The notes under the pieces are model-generated. The model searched no databases. It had not been told where the DNA came from and saw only the letters and a list, made by a program, of their open reading frames with translations. Shown piece after piece: positions 48,146 through 55,788 of a stretch of DNA of 64,000 bases. This DNA is from Pilimelia columellifera (GTDB taxonomy: Bacteria; Actinomycetota; Actinomycetes; Mycobacteriales; Micromonosporaceae). Both the position numbers and the translations under genes were made by a program. Location of the stretch: positions 124,001 through 188,000 of the forward strand of contig NZ_BAAARY010000004.1 of the NCBI RefSeq assembly GCF_039532605.1. Direction: 5' to 3'. Each line of letters begins with the position of its first letter. The first letter of the stretch is position 1.

Positions 48146-48885
48146 GGCGCCAGCGTCAGCCGGGGCCGGGCTAGGGCGGCGACCGTGCCAGCGGGGTTCG
48201 GCATCCAGATGGTGACCTCACGGGGCCGCGCCGCCGCCCCGCGCCCGCGCGCGGTGATCGCCACCTGCCGTCGGCGCAGCCGCCCGCGACCACGCTCCAG
48301 CCCCTGCCAGGCGCTGTGGGCGACCCGCAGGGTGATGTCGGCGCCGTCCCAGGTTCCATACGGGACCAGCACACAACCGCGCTGCCGGGCCCGGGCGGCC
48401 AGCCGACGGGTGACCGTGGCGGCGGCGTCCGTAGGGGCGGCGGCCACGACCACATCCACCCCGTCGATGAGGGCGGCGACCATGGTCGGCCACTGCGGAC
48501 CGGGGTGCGGGACCAACGCCAACCGTTCGAGGGCGATGCCCATCTCCCGGGCCGCCGACGCCCCGAAGGCCGGCAGGCCCACCACCGCGCACCAGGCGCC
48601 GGACCGGGACGCCGCCGCCAGCAGAGCCATCATCAGCGATGATCCACCTGGAGCCGAACCGCCCTGGGCCCGGCCCGGCCGGGACGCGGGCGGCCCTGGG
48701 CAGGCGGCGACAGCGACGGTGCTGCCGCGCCGCAGCCCACGCCCCGGCAACAGCGGACTCAGCTCGGCGACGACCGGAAGCACCGCACGCGCCGACTCCT
48801 GCGCCGTGGTGACGTCCGCGTGCCGCCCGGCGTCACGGACCGCTGCCATCAGCGCCGCCGCTCGGACCGCGTCCAGGCCTGCCAT
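48142..48885 (-). CDS. imuA': ImuA' mutasome accessory protein
   Basis: 247 aa. RecA-fold-like protein (GLRRGSTVAVAACPG, then GGSSLMMALLAAASRSGAWCAVVGLP) with a degenerate P-loop that lacks the conserved Lys, as known for actinobacterial ImuA'. Its C-terminus is believed to contact ImuB. The ATG 48885 follows a GGAAG element. It is placed between the HEPN gene and imuB, and a 16-bp tandem duplication lies immediately upstream. Confidence 0.9.
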   Translation of the reverse strand: MAGLDAVRAAALMAAVRDAGRHADVTTAQESARAVLPVVAELSPLLPGRGLRRGSTVAVAACPGPPASRPGRAQGGSAPGGSSLMMALLAAASRSGAWCAVVGLPAFGASAAREMGIALERLALVPHPGPQWPTMVAALIDGVDVVVAAAPTDAAATVTRRLAARARQRGCVLVPYGTWDGADITLRVAHSAWQGLERGRGRLRRRQVAITARGRGAAARPREVTIWMPNPAGTVAALARPRLTLAP

Positions 48886-48915
48886 TGCTCATCTACTTCC
48901 GTTTGTTACTTCAGT

Positions 48916-48947
48916 TTGTGCCAAGCGCGACTTGTGCCAAGCGCGAC
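48916..48947. repeat. Perfect 16-bp tandem duplication between the HEPN gene and imuA'
   Basis: TTGTGCCAAGCGCGAC occurs at 48916-48931 and again, head-to-tail, at 48932-48947. It lies in the 66-bp gap between the HEPN stop (48952) and the imuA' start (48885). Confidence 0.9.
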
Positions 48948-48951
48948 GCGG

Positions 48952-49398
48952 TCAGGCGGCGACACGGTCCGGTGGCGCGGGCCTGCGGGACAACCCGAGC
49001 GTCATCTCGACCACCGCGACGAACTGCTCGGTGGCCCGGAGCAGGTCATCGGCCTCGCGGGCGGTGACCACCCGGGGAATTCCGGCCTCCGCCGCGCTGC
49101 GTTTGGCCGCCCCGGCGGCGAAGTAGGCGGCCCACTCCCCCAGCTCCGGGGCGACCAGGATCAGCAGGGCCCAGACGCTGGTGACCCGGTTACGGCTGCG
49201 GGGCGACGGCTGGGCCCGGGTGGCCAGCACCGCCGTCGCCGCTCGCAGCGCGGCCAGGTGGGCGGTGGCGTAACGGAGCCCCTCGGAACGGGTCCGCGCC
49301 GCCTCGGCCAGCCCGTTACGGGCGATGGCCAACAGCTCGGCAGGAGCGCGGTGCGGCAGCATGTGCGCCGCGACGCTCGGCGTCGTACTGATCGACAT
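48952..49398 (-). CDS. SAV_6107-like HEPN-domain protein
   Basis: 148 aa, all-helical. The family-typical segments are GLRYATAHLAALRAATAVLA, RVTSVWALLILVAPELGEW and READDLLRATEQF, matching the SAV_6107 HEPN domain. HEPN proteins are often RNA-binding or RNase proteins, but the classical Rx4-6H ribonuclease motif is not clearly intact. ATG 49398 has GAGGAGA upstream. It is the first gene of the LexA-box-controlled transcript that continues into imuA', imuB and dnaE2. Confidence 0.85.
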   Translation of the reverse strand: MSISTTPSVAAHMLPHRAPAELLAIARNGLAEAARTRSEGLRYATAHLAALRAATAVLATRAQPSPRSRNRVTSVWALLILVAPELGEWAAYFAAGAAKRSAAEAGIPRVVTAREADDLLRATEQFVAVVEMTLGLSRRPAPPDRVAA

Positions 49399-49470
49399 CG
49401 TCTTCTCCTCACACGGTCCGACGTCCCGCCCCGGACAGGGCCGAACGGATCAGGCAAAACCGCCTGCGGA

Positions 49471-49698
49471 CGCTGCGGAGGAAGACGCAGCGGTGTAGCC
49501 GGGCAGGCGTGGCGCTTCCCCTCGCCATGCCCACCCGGCCGGAGGGCCGTCGCCCGCTGCCCGGGGGTCGTGGGCAGCGGGCGACGCCCGCCGAACGGAG
49601 CCGGCCCGCGAAAGCCGACGCCCGAGAAGAACGCCGTCCGCGAAACGGCGTCCGAGGAGGTGGAGACGCTCAGAACGCCCACGCTCGCGACGCGTGGG
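49471..49698 (-). ncRNA. Structured leader of the SOS mutasome operon
   Basis: The roughly 320-nt interval between the LexA-box promoter and the HEPN start holds five hairpins. Arms are 49471-49477 with 49486-49492; 49498-49512 with 49525-49539 (two mismatches and a wobble); 49548-49562 with 49572-49586 (15 bp perfect); 49631-49637 with 49645-49651; 49678-49684 with 49692-49698. Open frames here lack a good start or typical codon use. It is an RNA structure by inference, not a known family. Confidence 0.5.
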
Positions 49699-49724
49699 GA
49701 CCAAGCGCTCCGCCTGCCCCTATC

Positions 49725-49748
49725 AGGTTATTCGAACATCCGTTCGAA
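49725..49748 (-). promoter_or_regulatory. LexA (SOS) box and -10 of the HEPN-imuA'-imuB-dnaE2 operon
   Basis: TTCGAAC-ATCC-GTTCGAA (49731-49748) is a perfect 18-bp palindrome containing the actinobacterial SOS consensus TCGAAC-N4-GTTCGA. TAACCT (complement of 49725-49730) follows immediately on the minus strand as the -10, so LexA would block the promoter. Confidence 0.92.
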
Positions 49749-49790
49749 CACAAACAACACTAGCGCCCAGGTGCGACAAAGTTCGGCGGA

Positions 49791-50129
49791 TCAGCGCGCG
49801 CCGGCGTCCAGCCAGGTCAGGGCACACGCCCACAGCCGCCGCGGCGCCTCGGGCGTCGACCACACCCCCACCGCGCCGCATCCCCGCTGGGTCCACTGCG
49901 CGGTCACGGCGCTGCCGTCCGGCAGCACCAGACCGTAGGCGAGCACCTCGCGGCAGTCATGCAGGGCGAAGGGCCGAACCCGGCCCAGGCCGAAGACCGG
50001 CGGCGGCCCGTCCGGACCATCCGGCGGGACCGAGAAGACCGGGCTCAGAGCGGACGGCGGATCGCCGTAGTCGGGGCCGGGCCGGCCGTGATAGACAGTC
50101 GACACGTCGGGCAGGTCGTCATTCCTCAT
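49791..50129 (-). CDS. Small conserved-looking hypothetical protein
   Basis: 112 aa from ATG 50129, with GAGAGGA upstream; an open frame to 50405 is not supported further. It contains PDGPDGPPPVFGLGRVRPFALHDCREVLAYGLVLPD-like beta-rich sequence in short segments (for example VRPFALHDCREVLAYG) and a C-terminal RRLWACALTWLDAGAR. No signal peptide or membrane helix is seen. The family was not recognised. It ends 43 bp upstream of the LexA box and is transcribed toward it. Confidence 0.65.
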   Translation of the reverse strand: MRNDDLPDVSTVYHGRPGPDYGDPPSALSPVFSVPPDGPDGPPPVFGLGRVRPFALHDCREVLAYGLVLPDGSAVTAQWTQRGCGAVGVWSTPEAPRRLWACALTWLDAGAR

Positions 50130-50611
50130 GATCAGTCCTCTCGACATCGACCGGGGCGGGCAAGGCGCCAACCAGACACCCGCCCCGGTCACCACATTTA
50201 CGCTGCGCCCACAGCCAAACCACGCCACAGGGCGAAGTAGACCAACCACGCCACCGCACGCTGACAAACTGCGCCACCGCACGCCGAAACGACCCGTCAC
50301 AGACAGGCTGACCAGCCACTTCACAGACCCGTTCATGAATCCGATATGGACCAGCGGGCGTTGCGGAAAGCATGTCAGCCGATGCCGGAGTGCCACAACT
50401 TGCAATCTTGCAACCCCATTTCACCTGCGGAAACAATGGCCCCAATCCGCTATCTGAGTCGCATCAGGCCCAGCGCTGCGCGGATCCGGGCCAGCGCACG
50501 CGGCCCAGGGCCAACGCGGTGGGCAGCGGAGCCCGCGACGGCAGGATCGCCCCGACAGGGCGGCGCGGACGCGTACCGTGGACGCGATACCACGCACAGG
50601 AAGGACCGGCG
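50130..50611. other. 482-bp intergenic region with direct repeats
   Basis: No gene is supported. CGCCACCGCACGC occurs twice (50249-50261 and 50272-50284), 23 bp apart, on the promoter side of the gene at 49791. The stretch around 50380-50460 is less GC-rich. GNAT translation starts at the end of this region with its own AGGAAGGA. Confidence 0.5.
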
Positions 50612-51223
50612 ATGAGGCTCGTCTCATGGACGCCCGCCGATCTGTTGCGCCGCCTCGACGACGTCATCGCGGCGTACGGCGAGGCGATGGGCTACTCCGA
50701 TGAGCTGCTGGCCACCCGGCGCGGCTACGTCGCCGCGCACGTGCACCGGCCGGGGTTCCGCGCGGTGGCGACGCTCACCGACGAGGGCGCCCTGGCCGGT
50801 TTCGGCTACGGCTACACCTGCCGGGCCGGGCAGTGGTGGCACGACCAGGTCAACGCCGCGCTGCCACCGCCACGACGACAGTGGCTCGTCGACTGCTTCG
50901 AGATCGTCGAGCTGCATGTGCGCCCGGCCGCCCAGGGGCGCCAGCTGGGCGCGGCCCAGCTGATCGCGCTGCTGGCCACCACGCCGGCCGCCACCGCCGT
51001 GTTGTCCACTCCGGAGGCCGACGAGTCGGGGTCGAGGGCGTGGCGGCTGTACCGCAGGTTCGGGTTCGTGGATGTGCTGCGCCAGTTCCACTTCCCTGGC
51101 GACGGTCGCCCGTTCGCGGTGCTCGGTCGGCGCCTGCCGTTGACGGCGGAAGCGGGCCGGCCCGGCGCTACCTCAACCCGGCCCGCAGCAGGCCCAGCAG
51201 CTGACCGAATCCGATCAGGCTGA
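50612..51223 (+). CDS. GNAT-family N-acetyltransferase
   Basis: 203 aa. A GNAT fold is indicated by GYVAAHVHRPGFRAVATL, the substrate strand and ELHVRPAAQGRQLGAAQLIALL (acetyl-CoA-binding V-R-x-x-x-x-G pattern), and WRLYRRFGFVDVLRQF. The acceptor is unknown. ATG 50612 has AGGAAGGA upstream. Its 3' 56 bp overlap the end of the phosphatidyltransferase gene on the other strand. Confidence 0.85.
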   Translation: MRLVSWTPADLLRRLDDVIAAYGEAMGYSDELLATRRGYVAAHVHRPGFRAVATLTDEGALAGFGYGYTCRAGQWWHDQVNAALPPPRRQWLVDCFEIVELHVRPAAQGRQLGAAQLIALLATTPAATAVLSTPEADESGSRAWRLYRRFGFVDVLRQFHFPGDGRPFAVLGRRLPLTAEAGRPGATSTRPAAGPAADRIRSG

Positions 51224-51833
51224 TCAACGCCCACACGACGAGGGTGAGAGTGGCCACGCCGACCGCGACGCCGCCGTCGAGCAACCCGGCGAACCCAGTG
51301 AGGGTCAACCCGACGATAACCAGTCCCACCCGGGTGGGACTCTCGGCCATCGGCGCCGGACCCCGGTAGCTCATCTCGGCGGCGGCGGCCTGCGCACAGG
51401 CGTACTCGTAGAGCCAGGCGCCGGCGACGCACGCGACGGCGAGCGGTCCGGGGGCTCCGACCAGCCAGAACGCGACTCCCCAGCACAGCTCGGCGATCCG
51501 GTCGGCGAGCGCGTCGTGGACGTGCCCGAGCCGGCTGGCCCGTCCGGTGACCACGGCGACCGCCCCGTCGACGCTGTCAGCGGTGACCGCGAGCGCGACG
51601 AGCGCGGCGGCCACCAACGGCCAGCCAGGACCGAGGACGACGACCAGCGGGACGGACACCGAGCAGGCCAGGCCGACGAGGGTGACAGTGGTGGGCCGCA
51701 CGCCGAGCCGTCCGACGCCGGCGCCGAGCCGGTAGGACATCCGGAGCCACCGCCGCGCCCAGGGCGGGGCCTGCCGGGGGTCGAGGCCGCCGTGCAGCCC
51801 CGCCCAGGCGGCGGAGTACCCGTCCCAGTTCAG
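51168..51833 (-). CDS. CDP-alcohol phosphatidyltransferase family protein, apparent CTG start
   Basis: 221 aa from CTG 51833, with about 5 hydrophobic segments after residue 50. The CDP-alcohol motif is DSVDGAVAVVTGRASRLG followed by HVHDALAD, preserving the four Asp and two Gly, but the usual A-R is A-V. The sequence before ATG 51740 (LNWDGYSAAWAGLHGG, LDPRQAPPWARRWLR) reads as genuine coding and resembles the N-terminus of related proteins. No ATG, GTG or TTG exists between it and the metF stop. A GAGG overlapping the metF stop lies 7 nt before the CTG. The alcohol substrate is unknown. Confidence 0.8.
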   Translation of the reverse strand: MNWDGYSAAWAGLHGGLDPRQAPPWARRWLRMSYRLGAGVGRLGVRPTTVTLVGLACSVSVPLVVVLGPGWPLVAAALVALAVTADSVDGAVAVVTGRASRLGHVHDALADRIAELCWGVAFWLVGAPGPLAVACVAGAWLYEYACAQAAAAEMSYRGPAPMAESPTRVGLVIVGLTLTGFAGLLDGGVAVGVATLTLVVWALISLIGFGQLLGLLRAGLR

Positions 51834-51842
51834 GGGTTGACC

Positions 51843-52760
51843 TCACGCATGGGCGCCGACCCGCATTCCAGCCCAAACCTCGCGGGTGGCCGTCGACCGG
51901 TTGAGGGTGATGAAGTGGATGCCCGGGACGCCCTCGTCGAGCAGCGTCTCGCACAGCTCGGTGGCGGTCTCGACGCCGAGCTGACGGACGGCGGCAGGGT
52001 CGTCGGCGATCCGGGCGAAGCGGCTGGCCAGGGCGGCCGGGAACGGCGCCCCGGACAGGTGTGTGGCCCGTTCGATGGTGCGCATCGAGGTGACCGGCAT
52101 GACCCCGGCGAGGATGGGCGTGTCGCCGCCGGCGTCGGCGACCCGGTCACGCAGGCGCAGGTAGTCATCGGCGTCGAAGAACATCTGGGTGATGGCGAAG
52201 TCGGCCCCGGCGCGGCACTTCTGCACGAACCACCGGGTGTCGGACTCGATGTCGGCCGAACGCGGGTGCTTGTAGGGGAACGCCGCCACGCCGACGCAGA
52301 AGTCGCCGGACTCGCGCAGCAGCGCCACCAGCTCGTCGGCGTAGGACAGGCCCTGGGGGTGTCTGGTCCACGGACCCATCGGGTCGCCGGGCGGGTCGCC
52401 GCGCAGCGCCAGGACGTTGCGGATGCCGGCCTCGGCGAGGCAGCCGATGGTGTTGCGCAGCTCGGCCAGGGAGTGGTTCACCGCGGTGAGGTGCGCCATT
52501 GGGACCAGGGTCGTCTCGGTGGCGATGCGTTCGGTGACCGACACCGTGGTCTCGCGGGTGCTGCCGCCGGCGCCGTAGGTGATGGACACGAACGACGGAC
52601 GCAGCGGCTCGAGCGCGCGGATCGTCTCCCACAGCTGCTGGTCCTGCTCGGGCGAGCGGGACGGCATGAACTCGAAGGAGAAGGTGGGCTCGGGCCCGCG
52701 GACCATCGCCCCGATGGATGGCTGACTGTCGGAGCGCACGGACGGAAGGCCGAGGGTCAC
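51843..52760 (-). CDS. metF: Methylenetetrahydrofolate reductase family protein
   Basis: 305 aa. FAD-dependent reduction of methylene-THF to methyl-THF for methionine synthesis. It has FSFEFMPSRSPEQD near the N-terminus, SITYGAGGST, LALRGDPPGDP, and FAITQMFFDADDYLRLRDRV, all family hallmarks. GTG 52760 is chosen over upstream codons because TAGAGT sits exactly 7 nt before it and there is no Shine-Dalgarno. It shares a 72-bp divergent promoter region with the prenyl synthase gene. It corresponds in order to Mycobacterium Rv2172c. Confidence 0.9.
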   Translation of the reverse strand: MTLGLPSVRSDSQPSIGAMVRGPEPTFSFEFMPSRSPEQDQQLWETIRALEPLRPSFVSITYGAGGSTRETTVSVTERIATETTLVPMAHLTAVNHSLAELRNTIGCLAEAGIRNVLALRGDPPGDPMGPWTRHPQGLSYADELVALLRESGDFCVGVAAFPYKHPRSADIESDTRWFVQKCRAGADFAITQMFFDADDYLRLRDRVADAGGDTPILAGVMPVTSMRTIERATHLSGAPFPAALASRFARIADDPAAVRQLGVETATELCETLLDEGVPGIHFITLNRSTATREVWAGMRVGAHA

Positions 52761-52832
52761 GGCGGCAACTCTACGCCACCAGGCGCCCATGTCGTCCGGA
52801 CCGACGAACCGCGACCGGCTAGTTTCATCCTC

Positions 52833-53945
52833 GTGAGCACACGTATTCAGGCGCCGGACGGCGCGCAGGCAGGGGCGCTCGTGCCGCCGACCGACCTCGG
52901 CGACCTACGGGCCAGGGTCGACGGGGCGCTGGCCGGCTTCCTGGCCGCGCGCCGACGCCAACTTGTCGAGATCGATGCGGCGCTGCTGCCGGTGGCCGAG
53001 ACGATCGAGGCGTTCGTGCTCGGCGGCGGCAAACGGCTGCGCCCGGCGTTCGGCTACTGGGGTTTCCGGGCCGCCGGCGGCGTCGATTCGGACGCCCTGG
53101 TGGCGGCGGTGGCCGCGTTGGAGCTGGTCCAGGCCAGCGCCCTGATCCACGACGACCTCATGGACGGCTCGGACACCCGCCGGGGCGAGCCGGCGGTGCA
53201 CCGCCGGTTCGCGGCCGCCCACTCCAGCAGCGGCTGGGCCGGCGACCCGACCGGGTTCGGGTCGGCCTCGGCGATCCTGCTGGGCGATCTGTGCCTGGTC
53301 TGGTCCGACCAGCTGCTCAACGAGGCCGGCCTGCCGCCGCTGACGTTGGCCCGGGCGCGGCCGGTCTTTGACGCCATGCGCACCGAGGTCACCGGGGGCC
53401 AGTACCTGGACCTGCTCACGCAGGCCACCGGCGACACCTCGCGCGAACGCGCCAGCAAGGTGGCGGTCTACAAGTCGGCCAAGTACACCGTCGAGCGTCC
53501 GCTGCTGTTCGGGGCGGCGCTGGCCGACGCGCCGCAGCCGCTACGGGAGGCGCTGTCGGCGTTTGGGCTGCCGCTCGGCGAGGCGTTCCAGCTTCGCGAC
53601 GACGTGCTGGGGATCTTCGGCGACCCAGGACGCACCGGCAAGCCGGCCGGCGACGACCTGCGCGAGGGCAAGCGGACGTTTCTGGTGGCGGCGGCCTTGG
53701 AGGCGTGCGGAGCGCGACAGCGGGAGGCGCTGCTTGCCGGCCTCGGCGACCCGTCGCTGGACGAGCCGAGGGTCGCCGAGCTGACCGCGGTCATCGTCGG
53801 CAGCGGGGCGTTGGCGGCGACCGAGGAGCGGATCACCCAGCTGACGGAGACGGCGTTGGGCGCGTTGGAGGCCGCTCCGATGGCATCCCAGGCGCGTGAG
53901 GTGCTGGCGGCGCTGGCCCTGGCCGCGACCGCCCGCCGCCACTGA
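52833..53945 (+). CDS. Polyprenyl (geranylgeranyl) diphosphate synthase
   Basis: 370 aa, all-helical prenyl elongation enzyme. GGGKRLRPAFGYWGF, the first Asp-rich motif ALIHDDLMDGSDTRRGEP, and the second, QLRDDVLGIFGDP with TGKPAGDDLREGKRT, are present. Product length cannot be read reliably, but neighbouring crtYc and crtYd suggest geranylgeranyl diphosphate for carotenoids; its position also equals idsA2 (Rv2173). GTG 52833 lies 7 nt after TAGTTT (leaderless), divergent from metF. Confidence 0.92.
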   Translation: MSTRIQAPDGAQAGALVPPTDLGDLRARVDGALAGFLAARRRQLVEIDAALLPVAETIEAFVLGGGKRLRPAFGYWGFRAAGGVDSDALVAAVAALELVQASALIHDDLMDGSDTRRGEPAVHRRFAAAHSSSGWAGDPTGFGSASAILLGDLCLVWSDQLLNEAGLPPLTLARARPVFDAMRTEVTGGQYLDLLTQATGDTSRERASKVAVYKSAKYTVERPLLFGAALADAPQPLREALSAFGLPLGEAFQLRDDVLGIFGDPGRTGKPAGDDLREGKRTFLVAAALEACGARQREALLAGLGDPSLDEPRVAELTAVIVGSGALAATEERITQLTETALGALEAAPMASQAREVLAALALAATARRH

Positions 53946-53957
53946 TCCACGACGTAG

Positions 53958-54269
53958 TCAGGCGGCGGCCTGGTCGCCTGATCTACGGGCGTGCCAGCAC
54001 CACAGCGACAGGGTCGTCAACACCAGCGCGAACCCGAAGAGCAGATCCTCCGCCGGGGCGTAGAGGACGCGGAGCCCGAGGATGGCCGCCGGGTCGTACC
54101 GGACCACCGACCGACCGGTCAGCACGCCGTTCGACAGCAGCTGGAAGAACACGATGATCGGGTAGGTGAGCCAGAACTCACGCCGGGCGAGCAGCCGGGT
54201 GCGCAGGACCCACAGGTCCAGCGCCGCGGCCAGAGCGACGCCCAGCACCGCCGCTGCCGTGTAGCTCAT
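53958..54269 (-). CDS. crtYd: CrtYd-type lycopene cyclase subunit
   Basis: 103 aa, three membrane helices. The heterodimeric lycopene cyclase domain signature is clear: FWLTYPIIVFFQLLSNGVLT, YDPAAILGLRVLYAPAEDLL and FGFALVLTTLSLW. Its start overlaps the crtYc stop by 4 bp. Together the two subunits form the actinobacterial cyclase that makes cyclic ends on lycopene. No phytoene synthase or desaturase gene is in the window. Confidence 0.93.
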   Translation of the reverse strand: MSYTAAAVLGVALAAALDLWVLRTRLLARREFWLTYPIIVFFQLLSNGVLTGRSVVRYDPAAILGLRVLYAPAEDLLFGFALVLTTLSLWCWHARRSGDQAAA

Positions 54270-54697
54270 TCCGGTCCGCCCGCCGTCGAGCAGGCCGGCT
54301 CTCCCGACGGGCCGGCTTGCCGGTTAGCTCTCGCGCCGGCAGCCCCGTCGGGCGTCGGGTCACCGGTGGTTTCCGGCGTGGTCGCGGCGCGACGGCGTAG
54401 CGAGGCCCGGACGCCCTCGAAGCCGAGCAGCGCGCAGATCGGCACGACCAGGAAGAACAGCGCCTCCTCCAGCGGCAACGGTCCGAACGACACGCCGAGG
54501 GTCTGGTCGGGGTCGAAGGTCCAGTGGCCGGCGGCGATGGCGGCCAGGTCCCAGAGGATGAAGACGGCCGCGACCGGCAGCACCGTCAGCGTCAGCCGCC
54601 GCCACCGGCGCAGCACCCGGACCCGGAAGAGGGGCTCCAGCCAGACCGCCGCGAGCAGGCACCCGGCGAGCACCGCCAGGTAGGTGTAGCGGCCCAC
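54266..54697 (-). CDS. crtYc: CrtYc-type lycopene cyclase subunit
   Basis: 143 aa: three membrane helices beginning with YTYLAVLAGCLLAAVWLEPL, the conserved PLPLEEALFFLVVPICALLG motif, and a Thr/Gly/Ala-rich tail of about 40 residues. GTG 54697 lies 1 nt after the stop of the upstream regulator gene, indicating a shared transcript and coupled translation. It partners with crtYd. Confidence 0.92.
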   Translation of the reverse strand: MGRYTYLAVLAGCLLAAVWLEPLFRVRVLRRWRRLTLTVLPVAAVFILWDLAAIAAGHWTFDPDQTLGVSFGPLPLEEALFFLVVPICALLGFEGVRASLRRRAATTPETTGDPTPDGAAGARANRQAGPSGEPACSTAGGPE

Positions 54698-54698
54698 G

Positions 54699-55052
54699 TC
54701 AGAAACCCAGCGCCTGCGCCCGGCGCTTGACCTCGGTGGTGTTGGGACCGCCCAGGGCGACCGCGGCGCACCCCCCTGCGAGCGAATCGTCCGGAATGTA
54801 CAGCCACTCAAGCGCTTCTTCATCGTTGTAACCAGCGTCGCGCAGCACATTCAGAATTCCGGGCAAATGCCTTAAGGCAGTCTCCGTGGCGATGAGATCG
54901 GCGGGCACCCGCCGGACACCGTCATGGCGGACCACCAACAGCAGCCCATCTTTGACCATCTGATTCACCTTGCTGATCGACAGGTCAAGGCGTTCGGCGA
55001 CATCGGGCAGCGTCAGCCACTCGGTCGGGCCGCCGGAGATTTGTTCGTCCAC
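54699..55052 (-). CDS. Rv2175c-like DNA-binding protein
   Basis: 117 aa. A winged helix-turn-helix of the Rv2175c type: EWLTLPDVAERLDLSISKVN, VRRVPADLIATETA, and a C-terminal EALEWLYIPDDSLAGG. In M. tuberculosis Rv2175c is phosphorylated by the adjacent kinase PknL. The PknL-like kinase gene is separated here by one small gene. GTG 55052 has AGGGTGG upstream. It is the first gene of the crtYc-crtYd transcript. Confidence 0.87.
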   Translation of the reverse strand: MDEQISGGPTEWLTLPDVAERLDLSISKVNQMVKDGLLLVVRHDGVRRVPADLIATETALRHLPGILNVLRDAGYNDEEALEWLYIPDDSLAGGCAAVALGGPNTTEVKRRAQALGF

Positions 55053-55138
55053 ATGTCCACCCTGCCATGCCAGACGCGGCACGGCCCCGGCCGGGCCGGT
55101 GGATGACCGGGACGACCCGAAACGGAGACGTGATCGCA

Positions 55139-55699
55139 ATGTGGCGGACCATCAGCCGTGAGATCGCCGGCGCCTGGCGCTCGATCAGATACGACCTGGG
55201 CAGGCGGTCGGAGCATCACGCCCCCGCGCAGCGCCGTCAGAACGGCAGGTGGGTGGCCGGCGCCGCGGCCGTGGCGGCGGCGCTGGCCGCGTTCGTGGTC
55301 GTGCAGGCCGCCGCCGAACCGCCCGACCGGACGGCGCCCGCCGGCAAACAGGCCGGTCCGGCGGCGCCCGTCGGAGGCGCCGGGGCCCTGCGGGCCGCGC
55401 CGCCGAGCGCCGTCACGCCCCCGGCGAGCGTCACCGCCACGGCCACGCCCTCCCTGGACGCGGCCGGCTCGCCCATGCCGGTGTGGCAGGTCAGGCCGCT
55501 GCCCGACGCCGCGCCGGCGCCCGACCCCGCGCTGCCGACGGTGTCCGCGGACCCGCAGGAGCCGGGCGAGCCGTCCCCGGACGCCAGCCCCCCCGAGCAG
55601 CCCATCCCGTCAGTAGACCCCTCCGACGAGGTGTCGCCGAGCCCGACCCGGACCCGCCGGCCGCGCCCCACCCGCATGCCGCGTTGGCCGTTCGACTGA
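55139..55699 (+). CDS. Single-pass membrane protein with Pro-rich extracellular tail
   Basis: 186 aa, start ATG 55139 with GGAG 11 nt upstream. A basic N-terminus (MWRTISREIAGAWRSIRYDLG) precedes one hydrophobic segment (VAGAAAVAAALAAFVVVQAA). The remaining 130 residues are Pro/Ala/Ser/Thr-rich, low-complexity, and end in PRWPFD. It has no cysteine or recognised domain. It lies between the Rv2175c-like regulator (divergent) and the PASTA kinase (same strand), so it may be a cell-wall partner of the kinase. Confidence 0.65.
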   Translation: MWRTISREIAGAWRSIRYDLGRRSEHHAPAQRRQNGRWVAGAAAVAAALAAFVVVQAAAEPPDRTAPAGKQAGPAAPVGGAGALRAAPPSAVTPPASVTATATPSLDAAGSPMPVWQVRPLPDAAPAPDPALPTVSADPQEPGEPSPDASPPEQPIPSVDPSDEVSPSPTRTRRPRPTRMPRWPFD

Positions 55700-55788
55700 C
55701 CGGGCCGCGCGTCACCGCCGTGGCCAGCCGCGACGCGGCCGTCGACCTCCCCGACGCCGGGGCGATGGCGGCCTAGACTCTGCTGCCG

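Noticed and set aside
49161..49704. ORFs of 84 and 173 codons on the minus strand in the mutasome leader
   Set aside because: Weak or no Shine-Dalgarno, no recognisable protein features, and one frame overlaps the HEPN gene. The hairpin series explains the region better, though a small peptide cannot be excluded.
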